Below are positions 1 to 4,501 of a DNA stretch of 5,161 bases, piece after piece (within the stretch, counting starts at the first letter, position 1; every line of letters starts with the position of its first letter). The translations under genes and the position numbers were made by a program. The notes under the pieces are model-generated. The model was not told the origin of the DNA. It did no database searches and was given only the letters and a program-made list of their open reading frames with translations. Origin of the DNA: CAZCGA01 sp964498075 (GTDB lineage Bacteria > Desulfobacterota > Binatia > HRBIN30); contig CAZCGA010000262.1 in assembly GCA_964498075.1 (NCBI GenBank), positions 1-5,161 of the forward strand. Direction: 5' to 3'.

Positions 1-375
1 CGCGTGGGAACAGAGCCGCGCGGCCAGTTGCACCGTCGCTCCGAAGAGATCGTGTTGATGCTCGACGGGTTCCCCGGCCGCGGCACCGATCCGAACCTTG
101 ATCTGGTACTCTGTGTGTTCCTCCTCATACTGAGCCACGGCGCGCTGAATCCGCGTTGCGCACCGAACCGCTGCCGCGGCCGACACGAAGGCCGCCATGA
201 TGCCGTCTCCGGTGTGCTTGACCTCACGACCGTCTGACGCGGCCAGAGCGTCCCGGACGATCGTGTCATGGACGCCTAGCAGAGCCATGACCGCATCGTC
301 CCCCAGAGCCTCATTCGGCGGCCAAACGGTGACGGTGGAAGCGGATAGCGCCGACACCGACCCACTGGTCGGCAT
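1..375 (-). pseudogene. class III adenylate/guanylate cyclase domain, 5'-truncated fragment (also runs off the left edge)
   Basis: Reading the minus strand from an ATG at 375 gives 125 codons with no stop before the window edge. From about codon 22 the protein matches the class III nucleotidyl cyclase catalytic domain, which makes cyclic nucleotides from ATP or GTP. Visible landmarks are the VKHTGDGIMAAF block at residues 52-63, with the second metal-binding Asp (D57) and the base-selecting Lys (K53), and the DLFGATVQLAARL block at 109-121. D109 at the base-selecting position argues for ATP. The transition-state arginine is R120; the usual partner Asn is Gln (Q116), as in some bacterial members. 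The start of the fold is missing: the F-T-D-I strand with the first metal-binding Asp should lie just before residue 22, but residues 1-21 do not resemble it, and stops lie in frame upstream of the ATG. The fragment is therefore probably inactive, unless translation or assembly hides a frameshift. Family assignment is confident; the true 5' limit is about 303-312. Confidence 0.85.
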
Positions 376-454
376 GGGGCTGCTTCAGGGCTACCGTCTT
401 TCGATCGAGGTCGTCGACGGCGGCTCGATGCAAATCCAACGTCTCCCTGAATGA
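317..454 (+). pseudogene. C-terminal fragment of a clan-AA aspartyl protease-like protein
   Basis: About 45 codons ending at the TGA at 452-454 resemble the end of small bacterial clan-AA (retropepsin-like) aspartyl protease proteins. The block ADTDPLVGMGLLQGYRLSIE followed by VVDGG is the hallmark: these proteins end with a D-P-L-[VI]-G-M-x-L-L segment, the second hydrophobic-Gly element of the fold, and a V-x-x-G-G strand. The catalytic D-[ST]-G part, normally 60-80 residues earlier, is absent. Upstream, the same frame only crosses the antisense of the cyclase fragment and reads as low-complexity sequence. There is thus no plausible start, and this is a remnant fused at about 310-320 to another broken gene. 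The stop lies 27 bases before the cas7-like start. The family call comes from memory of the motif, so it is moderate. Confidence 0.6.
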
Positions 455-470
455 CCCTGGAGAACCACGC

Positions 471-476
471 GGAGGA
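471..476 (+). promoter_or_regulatory. ribosome binding site of the cas7-like gene
   Basis: GGAGGA sits 5 bases before the ATG at 482. It is the strongest Shine-Dalgarno match seen in this window and fixes the start of the cas7-like gene. Confidence 0.8.
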
Positions 477-481
477 AGACC

Positions 482-1573
482 ATGCTGCGAGTCCTCACGA
501 AGGCAGAGGAGCTGGCATCGCGTGCGGAAAGTTTCGCACGGCTGCGGGCAGCGATGCTGTTCGACCTGGGCCGTCGCCGCTCCTTCATCGCCGTGCGCAA
601 GCGCGGACGCACAGTTGAGGTCGTCGAGCTCGACCCCGCCAACATCGACCGCATTCTCCGGGGCAAGCCATGTGCGCATACTCGGCTGCGCTTCGACGAC
701 GAGAACTTCGTGAACCTGTGCTCTGCCCGAAGCATCGCGACGTTGCCCTTGAGCGCCGGCCTGCATCCCGACCGGGGGCCGATTGGGATTCGCGCTGCTG
801 CGAGGATACTCGCCAAGCCGGAGGTCTCAAACGACAATCTCTTCGAGTGTGTCCGCAAGGCGATCGAGCTGTGCGCCGTCTTGGACGTGGGGGGATACCT
901 GGCGGCTTGGAAAGAGGACGCGGGCGGAACGAAGAAGCAGCCAGTTGCGGAGAAGCACTACCTGGACTCGGAATGCGTGCCCTACAAGGATGCCGAGCCG
1001 GTCAAGCGCGAGTCCTGCTTCGACGTCGCGTGGCTGATCAGCGAGCAGCCACAGGACCTGACCGTGACGCAGCATTCCGCCTTCCGCGACACGTTCGCGA
1101 TGAACAGCCGGTTTGCGCAAACAATGCGCTCCAACGTGTACGGTGGCGTGATTCGCGCTGATCTTCACCGGGTCGGTACCGACGACTACTGGTATCTCCA
1201 GTCGAAGGATCGGCTGGCTCTCAGCGCGGAACAACAGCTGCAGCGCCAGCAGGCGTTGATGGACGCAATCGTCAACTTCATTGCGTCGCCCACTGGTGCC
1301 AAGGTCGCAGCGTGGGCACCGCACGTCTTTCTAACGGAGGGTGCAATCCTTCTCACTTCAAGCCGGACGGCACCATTTGTATCGCCGATTCGGGTGGACG
1401 TGCGTGATAAGGACGCGCGTGGTAAGGACGCGCCCGTTGCTCCGAATGCGTCCTACGCCGCCGCAATGGAGAGGCTCAAGAACGACACCGACACGTGGGT
1501 GTGGGCCTTCAAAGGTGCAGACGAACTCCTGGCAGCGGGCAAGAGCGTCTCAGAGAAGCTCGCCGCGAACTAG
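482..1573 (+). CDS. cas7: Cas7-like (DevR-type RAMP) CRISPR effector backbone protein
   Basis: The 363-residue protein resembles the Cas7/DevR family, the RAMP subunit that polymerises along crRNA in type I Cascade complexes. The match is in the C-terminal two thirds. Residues 118-142 give a helix plus a D-V-G-G-Y-L-A segment; 176-190 a K-R-E-S-C-F-D-V-A-W strand. Residues 213-234 (A-Q-T-M-R-S-N-V-Y-G-G-V-I-R-A-D-L-H-R-V-G) resemble the central Cas7 'x-D-L-x-R-I-G' strand. Residues 254-303 carry a pattern typical of the family's last conserved part: R-x-x-A-L-M-D-A-I, then S-P-T-G-A-K, W-A-P-H, E-G-A-I-L, P-F-V-S-P-I. Residues 1-115 match poorly to what I know of Cas7. Residues 307-316 are encoded by a 15-bp tandem duplication. 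The gene precedes cas5 by 2 bases, the usual cas7-cas5 order. Subtype cannot be assigned; the arrangement recalls devR-devS. The family call is an inference from remembered motifs. Confidence 0.68.
   Translation: MLRVLTKAEELASRAESFARLRAAMLFDLGRRRSFIAVRKRGRTVEVVELDPANIDRILRGKPCAHTRLRFDDENFVNLCSARSIATLPLSAGLHPDRGPIGIRAAARILAKPEVSNDNLFECVRKAIELCAVLDVGGYLAAWKEDAGGTKKQPVAEKHYLDSECVPYKDAEPVKRESCFDVAWLISEQPQDLTVTQHSAFRDTFAMNSRFAQTMRSNVYGGVIRADLHRVGTDDYWYLQSKDRLALSAEQQLQRQQALMDAIVNFIASPTGAKVAAWAPHVFLTEGAILLTSSRTAPFVSPIRVDVRDKDARGKDAPVAPNASYAAAMERLKNDTDTWVWAFKGADELLAAGKSVSEKLAAN
1403..1432 (+). repeat. 15-bp tandem duplication inside the cas7-like gene
   Basis: CGTGATAAGGACGCG at 1403-1417 is followed at once by CGTGGTAAGGACGCG at 1418-1432, differing at one base. 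The unit length keeps the frame and gives the peptide repeat D-K-D-A-R / G-K-D-A-P near residues 309-318. It lies in a likely surface loop between the conserved P-F-V-S-P-I strand and the C-terminal helix. Confidence 0.85.
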
Positions 1574-1575
1574 GT

Positions 1576-2346
1576 ATGGCTCGGAAAGCGCGTGCCCATG
1601 CCGGCGCACCCGACGCCAGCGGTAGCCCAGAACAACCATGTGGCATGGTGGTTCCTCTCACCTGGCTCCGAGCCCGATATCACTTCCATACGTTCTGTTA
1701 TCGGGACCCCAGGTCAGCCTTCTCCTCTGCACTGGGCATCCCTGTGGTTTCTCCCACCGCTGTCTTGCTGGGCATCGCGTCAACGCTGTTTAGCATCGGG
1801 AAGAGCAACGAAGCTCTTGCGTTCATCTGGGTGGCCCACCATTGCCGTGTCGCGGTCGACCCTCCAAACGGCGCGGTCTTCTTCCGGGCCTTCCATCAGC
1901 TCAGGCGGTACATTTCGACGACGAAGGGCAAGACACATCGCGCAGGCTTCACCGACATCAATCAGGGCACGAAGGAGTACGCGCTCGTCGACGGAGCCGT
2001 CACGCTTTTCGTTGGAGTGCCGCAGGTCGTTGTTGAGGAGGCAAAACTGGCGCTTCGTAACCGCGACCATATCGGCACGCACGATTCGCTGTGTGCGGTG
2101 CTCGGCGATGTCGAAGAGTGCGCCGAACCGGTGGACGTGGTCTACTTGCCGCCCGAGCGCTGGCAAAGCCAGCCACCTCAAGAGCCGGGCGTGACGATTC
2201 TTACCCTCTCGCGTTTCACCGGGCCGCTGACGCCTGGGTCGCACTGGTGGATGGCGGGCGGCGACAACACCGAACGCGTGCCGTACATGATCAAAGGCAA
2301 GTTCTTCGGAACGACACGCGGGAAAATCTACCGGAAGCACTGTTGA
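1576..2346 (+). CDS. cas5: Cas5-like CRISPR effector subunit
   Basis: The protein has 256 residues from the ATG at 1576, or 233 from the ATG at 1645. The later start fits better where Cas5 homology begins (M-V-V-P-L-T-W-L-R-A-R at 24-34); residues 1-23 look unstructured. Cas5 is a RAMP protein that holds the 5' handle of crRNA at the foot of type I Cascade. Supporting features are a first beta strand at 25-35, then residues 52-70 (A-L-G-I-P-V-V-S-P-T-A-V-L-L-G-I-A-S-T), which correspond to the family's small-residue 'P-x-P-S-T-V-x-G' helix start. Further support comes from residues 140-150 (G-A-V-T-L-F-V-G-V-P-Q) followed by an E-A-x-x-A-L helix, and 165-180 (H-I-G-T-H-D-S-L-C-A-V-L), the G-x-x-D-S-L-V motif of Cas5. 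Position directly behind the cas7-like gene agrees. No nuclease residues are evident, so crRNA processing by this protein, as in type I-C, cannot be claimed. The frame stays open after its TGA. Confidence 0.7.
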   Translation: MARKARAHAGAPDASGSPEQPCGMVVPLTWLRARYHFHTFCYRDPRSAFSSALGIPVVSPTAVLLGIASTLFSIGKSNEALAFIWVAHHCRVAVDPPNGAVFFRAFHQLRRYISTTKGKTHRAGFTDINQGTKEYALVDGAVTLFVGVPQVVVEEAKLALRNRDHIGTHDSLCAVLGDVEECAEPVDVVYLPPERWQSQPPQEPGVTILTLSRFTGPLTPGSHWWMAGGDNTERVPYMIKGKFFGTTRGKIYRKHC

Positions 2347-2538
2347 CCCGTCTCCGACCTCATAGCCCGCGAGAACCGCAGCTTCACGATTGTGCCGAAG
2401 GCAAATGTTGAGCCGTACCTCGGGCGCGTTCCCGCCTTCGAAGCCGGCCGATTTCCGATTGCCTTCGACGGCGGGGCGCTGCTGCTCCTCGAGCTGGGGC
2501 GGTGCAGGGCAGCAGCGTTGACCGTGACGACCGGATGA
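2347..2538 (+). other. unidentified protein-like open frame continuing past the cas5 stop
   Basis: Directly after the cas5 TGA the same frame stays open for 63 codons to the TGA at 2536-2538. It reads like real protein for about 50 of them: D-L-I-A-R-E-N-R-S-F-T-I-V-P, then E-P-Y-L-G-R-V-P-A-F-E-A-G-R-F-P, then I-A-F-D-G-G-A-L-L-L-L-E-L. The last dozen codons look random. There is no good start codon or ribosome binding site; the only early candidate is a GTG in the middle of the F-T-I-V-P segment. I do not recognise the family. It may be a gene remnant brought in by rearrangement, or a C-terminal extension of the Cas5-like protein cut off by a nonsense mutation. As it stands it is not an expressed gene of its own. 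Confidence 0.35.
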
Positions 2539-2555
2539 GGCAGCATCGACAGCGG

Positions 2556-2729
2556 ATGAAACGCACGGTCACGGTGGTGTTGGAACGCGCGGACGACGGC
2601 TGGTGGACCGCGCATGCCCCCCCGCTCCATGCCACCGCCCAAGGGAAGTCGCGCGCCACCGCGCTGCGACGTATCCAAGGGTTGATCGCGTTCGCGCTCG
2701 ATGACCTGCGCGCCTCGGGCCAAACATGA
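2556..2729 (+). CDS. HicB-like antitoxin-family protein
   Basis: The protein has 57 residues from the ATG at 2556. The pattern T-V-T-V-V-L-E-R-A-D-D-G-W-W-T-A-H-A-P (residues 4-22), then an A-x-G-K-S-R-A-T-A-L helix start and a hydrophobic helix to residue 50, is the HicB-like beta-beta-beta-alpha fold (UPF0150). In that family a x-E-x-D-x-D-G-x-x strand pair leads to a helix. Members are antitoxins for the HicA mRNA interferase or stand alone. No hicA is next to it: the gene overlaps the DUF433 gene by ATGA (2726-2729), so it may act with that pair. No C-terminal DNA-binding domain is present, so it is the short form. The ATG at 2535 and GTG at 2502 are alternative starts; 2556 fits the domain edge, and only a weak GAGG precedes it. 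Confidence 0.65.
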   Translation: MKRTVTVVLERADDGWWTAHAPPLHATAQGKSRATALRRIQGLIAFALDDLRASGQT

Positions 2730-3004
2730 AGCTCGATTGGCGGAAACACTTGACGTCGCGGCCGGACGTGTGCGGAGGCCAGATCTGCGCGAAGGGTACG
2801 CGCGTGCCGGTTGGCGTCATCCTCGACTCGCTGGCCGAAGGTGCTTCGGCCGCCGCCATCTTGCGCTCGTACCCAACGCTGAAAGCCACACACATCCGGG
2901 CTGCCATCACGTACGCCGCGGAGCTAGCGCGCGAGGAGGAACTGGCTCCGCTGCTCGACCATGCGCGTCAAGCTCGACGAGAACCTTCCCGCCGAACTAG
3001 GTGA
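2726..3004 (+). CDS. DUF433 family antitoxin-like protein
   Basis: The 92-residue protein belongs to DUF433 (COG2442), a small winged-helix family that serves as the antitoxin partner of PIN-like DUF5615 toxins. Residues 13-31 carry the signature P-D-V-C-G-G-Q-I-C-A-K-G-T-R-V-P-V-G-V. It is followed by I-L-D-S-L-A-E-G-A-S at 32-41, then I-L-R-S-Y-P-T-L-K at 45-53 and the helix H-I-R-A-A-I-T-Y-A-A at 56-65. All family elements are present and in order. Its start overlaps the HicB-like stop by 4 bases, and its end overlaps the toxin gene by 44 bases, so the last ~15 residues are dictated partly by the toxin's coding sequence. Tight coupling implies co-translation and probable autoregulation of the operon, by analogy with other pairs. 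Confidence 0.88.
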   Translation: MKLDWRKHLTSRPDVCGGQICAKGTRVPVGVILDSLAEGASAAAILRSYPTLKATHIRAAITYAAELAREEELAPLLDHARQARREPSRRTR

Positions 3005-3317
3005 GGATCTCCGTACGCTCGGTCACGACGTGGACTCAGTCGTGTCCGAAGGACTAGCGAGCCAGCCCGACTTGGTAGTAGCGCGTGCGGCCCGTGACAC
3101 CCGCCGCGTGTTGCTCACGCTGGACAAGGGCCTCGGGAACATCCGCCGCTTCCCGCCGCGGCTGTACGCCGGGCTCGTGGTGTTCCGCTTGAGCGGCAAA
3201 GGACGCGCGCAGGTCCGCCGCGCCGTCCTTGACGCTCTTCCCCGCTTGACTGCCTACCGCCGACTTGCGGGCCGCTTGGCTATCGTCACCGACTCCGCCG
3301 TGCGTTTGCGCCGATAG
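2961..3317 (+). CDS. DUF5615 PIN-like toxin
   Basis: The 118-residue protein matches the DUF5615 (COG4634) PIN-like family, predicted RNases that pair with DUF433 antitoxins. Acidic residues expected in the active site are visible. They are D6-E7 in the opening M-R-V-K-L-D-E-N-L-P, D23 and D25 in G-H-D-V-D-S-V, and D54 in the central R-V-L-L-T-L-D-K-G-L-G strand. Later elements also fit: G-L-V-V-F-R-L at 71-77 and the final G-R-L-A-I-V-T-D-S at 104-112. The length is typical and the gene looks intact. The start lies inside the DUF433 gene; a GAGGAGG stretch about 20 bases upstream is too far for an ordinary ribosome binding site, so translation is probably coupled. RNA cleavage is inferred from the family, not shown here. 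Confidence 0.9.
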   Translation: MRVKLDENLPAELGEDLRTLGHDVDSVVSEGLASQPDLVVARAARDTRRVLLTLDKGLGNIRRFPPRLYAGLVVFRLSGKGRAQVRRAVLDALPRLTAYRRLAGRLAIVTDSAVRLRR

Positions 3318-3338
3318 CTGCATGCCGACGATCCGTCC

Positions 3339-3354
3339 CCGGCCTCATGGCCGG
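3339..3354 (+). terminator. short GC hairpin after the toxin-antitoxin block (weak terminator candidate)
   Basis: CCGGCC-TCAT-GGCCGG forms a perfect 6-bp stem with a 4-base loop 22 bases after the DUF5615 stop. No run of T follows, so intrinsic termination would be inefficient. It could be chance in GC-rich DNA. Confidence 0.3.
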
Positions 3355-3445
3355 CGAAAGCCATCTCCGCAGGAACGTCGCCGCAAGCCGGTCGGTGGAA
3401 CGTAGCCCGTCTTCAGCATTCGGTCATCGGCGAGAGGGTTCCAAA

Positions 3446-3487
3446 GTACTGGGTACTGGGTACTGGGTACTGGGTACTGGGTACTGG
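3446..3487 (+). repeat. six perfect tandem copies of GTACTGG; G-quadruplex candidate
   Basis: The 7-base unit GTACTGG is repeated six times without a mismatch. It produces five GGG runs, at 3451, 3458, 3465, 3472 and 3479, each separated by TACT, which satisfies the usual G3-N(1-7) x4 pattern for an intramolecular G-quadruplex on the plus strand. Similar heptamer arrays are, as I recall, scattered between genes in some Acidobacteriota and related genomes. Confidence 0.95.
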
Positions 3488-3497
3488 ATACCGACTA

Positions 3498-3514
3498 CCG
3501 GAGACGGTCTCCGG
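3498..3514. promoter_or_regulatory. 17-base perfect palindrome, possible operator
   Basis: CCGGAGAC-G-GTCTCCGG has 8-base arms around one central base, 10 bases after the GTACTGG array. As RNA it could fold only into a 7-bp stem with a 3-base loop. The compact symmetry fits a dimeric protein site equally well. No regulator gene is adjacent, so its role is a guess. Confidence 0.35.
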
Positions 3515-3616
3515 CGCGGCGGACAGGTGGCTTGATGGCCCAAAGGGATGCTGAACTCTGGCGGCACGGTCGGGGCTTCTGATACTCTGCCGCACAGTCG
3601 GACCTGGAGAACCAGA

Positions 3617-3805
3617 ATGCGCACGTCGGACGCCCTGCGAGCCCCGAACCCCGAAGCCTACCGCCCGAGCCCGGCCGTGCTCCGCCGCGTCCACGGCTTG
3701 CGCCGTCACAAGGGCAAGCTCGCGGCGATCGAGCCCCTGGAGACCGTCAAGCGCCTGCACAACCGTTGCACTACACCAGCGTCGGCGCGTATGCTTCGGC
3801 CATGA
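3617..3805 (+). CDS. possible small hypothetical protein
   Basis: The 62-residue frame starts at an ATG preceded by GGAG with 7-base spacing. The first two thirds use G/C-ending codons in the way of a genuine gene, and the product is basic (R-R-V-H-G-L-R-R-H-K-G-K-L at about residues 22-34). No domain or membrane segment is recognised. The end overlaps the first bases of the following gene at 3802 by an ATGA overlap, as in coupled operons. It may be a real leader gene, a remnant, or chance; I cannot tell these apart. Confidence 0.35.
   Translation: MRTSDALRAPNPEAYRPSPAVLRRVHGLRRHKGKLAAIEPLETVKRLHNRCTTPASARMLRP
3766..3795 (+). promoter_or_regulatory. sigma70-like promoter candidate, possibly for a leaderless transcript
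   Basis: TTGCAC (3766-3771) and TATGCT (3790-3795) are separated by 18 bases. Transcription would be expected to start about 7 bases further, at or near the ATG at 3802. This lies inside the possible upstream small frame, and single matches of this quality occur by chance. Confidence 0.25.
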
Positions 3806-4104
3806 CAGCATTGGTCGACACCTCCCGGCGCAGGCGGTTGGCCGGCACGACGGCACGCGCGCGGCGGAAAGGCCGAGCGCCGCACGCGCTCTCGATGAAG
3901 GAGATCGAGCGCCGCTACGCGGACGAGTGGGTGCTCATCGTCGATCCTGTCGTCGACGCGCTCACGCGCGTGCGGCGCGGTACGGTCGTGTACCACAGCA
4001 AGGATCGCGATGCGGTCGATCGCGTCGCACTGGAACGCCGGGACCCTCACATCGCGCTGCTGTTCATCGGCAAGCCTCCCGCCGACCTCGTCGCGATCCT
4101 GTGA
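3802..4104 (+). CDS. conserved-type hypothetical protein, partner of a retropepsin-like gene
   Basis: The product is 100 residues from the ATG at 3802, or 69 from the ATG at 3895. The compact core begins at the second ATG: M-K-E-I-E-R-R-Y-A-D-E-W-V-L-I-V-D-P, then a strand pair G-T-V-V-Y-H-S-K-D-R-D-A-V, a short helix, and I-A-L-L-F-I-G-K-P-P. I recall similar small proteins of unknown function encoded just before retropepsin-like genes. Here too the stop overlaps the next gene by GTGA (4101-4104). The first 31 residues are very basic and look like a non-family extension, so the later start may be the true one, although no clear ribosome binding site separates the two. No catalytic motif is visible. 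Function unknown. Confidence 0.65.
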   Translation: MTALVDTSRRRRLAGTTARARRKGRAPHALSMKEIERRYADEWVLIVDPVVDALTRVRRGTVVYHSKDRDAVDRVALERRDPHIALLFIGKPPADLVAIL

Positions 4105-4373
4105 GGCATCCCTTCGACCCAGCAAGCGGCCTGGTGGTCGTCCGTGCCCGGCTCTTCGGGCCGACCGGCGATGCGGTCGTCGACCTGGCCCTGGATTCCG
4201 GAGCGACTACGTCGCTGATCAACTGGCCGACGGCACTCGCCCTGGGCTACGATCCAGGAACCAGCCTACGCCGCATAGAGATCACAACCGCAAGCGGCAG
4301 GAGGGAACTGAAAGTGGAACATGAGGGCGCAGCCGGCGCCGGTGAGGGCACACTCCAACGATCATCCCGATGA
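4101..4373 (+). pseudogene. retropepsin-like aspartyl protease, 3'-truncated
   Basis: The GTG at 4101 overlaps the upstream stop. The frame encodes 90 residues; the first ~68 match the N-terminal half of a bacterial retropepsin-like (clan AA) protein. They comprise two leading strands (L-V-V-V-R-A-R-L-F-G-P) and the catalytic loop A-L-D-S-G-A-T-T-S-L-I at about residues 31-41, with D33 as the active aspartate. A helix P-T-A-L-A-L-G-Y-D then follows, and the T-T-A-S-G flap region near 61-65. After that the sequence turns into unrelated residues (K-V-E-H-E-G-A-A-G-A-G-E-G) and stops. About 40-60 residues that would carry the second hydrophobic-Gly motif are missing. The break falls at the first copy of a 16-bp direct repeat whose second copy begins 74 bases later. 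Clan-AA enzymes work as dimers, and this product is unlikely to fold fully. Confidence 0.7.
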
Positions 4374-4388
4374 GGAGGGAACTGAAAG
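4299..4388 (+). repeat. pair of 16-bp direct repeats, 74 bases apart
   Basis: AGGAGGGAACTGAAAG occurs at 4299-4314 and again, identical, at 4373-4388. The first copy marks where homology of the protease fragment ends, and the second lies across and after its stop codon. The sequences in front of the copies are only loosely alike (both contain GATCA) and those behind differ. The likeliest reading is a scar of a recombination or slippage event. Confidence 0.9.
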
Positions 4389-4501
4389 GTGAGAAAAAGG
4401 CATTAGACCAGCACTAGGTGCCGCCGCGTAAACTTCGACCCGACTCTTGAGCGCCCACCCCGGGGTTTGCATTTGCTTCGGCGCTGTGGGAATCGCTCGC
4501 T

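Larger units (their letters stand above)
3318..3616. other. intergenic region, 299 bases, with repeats and inverted repeats
   Basis: No convincing gene is visible on either strand. The stretch holds a GC-rich hairpin just after the DUF5615 stop, the GTACTGG tandem array and a 17-base palindrome, each listed separately. Near 3580-3588 there is a weak extended -10-like sequence (TGATACTCT) upstream of the small frame starting at 3617, with no clear -35 box. Long open frames on the minus strand here read the repeat as a V-P-S-T-Q-Y-P peptide and look spurious. Confidence 0.6.

Noticed and set aside
4..237. Plus-strand 77-codon frame at the left edge
   Set aside because: It is antisense to the cyclase fragment, whose motifs are clear on the minus strand.
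311..858. Overlapping minus-strand frames opposite the start of cas7
   Set aside because: They are Arg/Ser/Ala-rich shadow frames without recognisable domains, opposite a gene with a strong ribosome binding site.
1780..2340. Minus-strand 186-codon frame opposite cas5
   Set aside because: The plus strand carries the Cas5-like motifs; the antisense has no start signal or family match.
3446..3487. Tandem GTACTGG array as a CRISPR array
   Set aside because: The copies are contiguous 7-mers with no spacers, so this is a simple tandem repeat.
3413..3856. Minus-strand 147-codon frame
   Set aside because: Its C-terminal part is a translation of the GTACTGG repeat and the rest has no domain; it is kept open by composition.
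4281..4314. A full CRISPR repeat with an internal CCGC-AA-GCGG stem ending in ACTGAAAG
   Set aside because: The left half is explained as coding sequence of the protease T-T-A-S-G segment, and the second copy shares only the last 16 bases, so it is not accepted as an array feature and is left as a finding to check.
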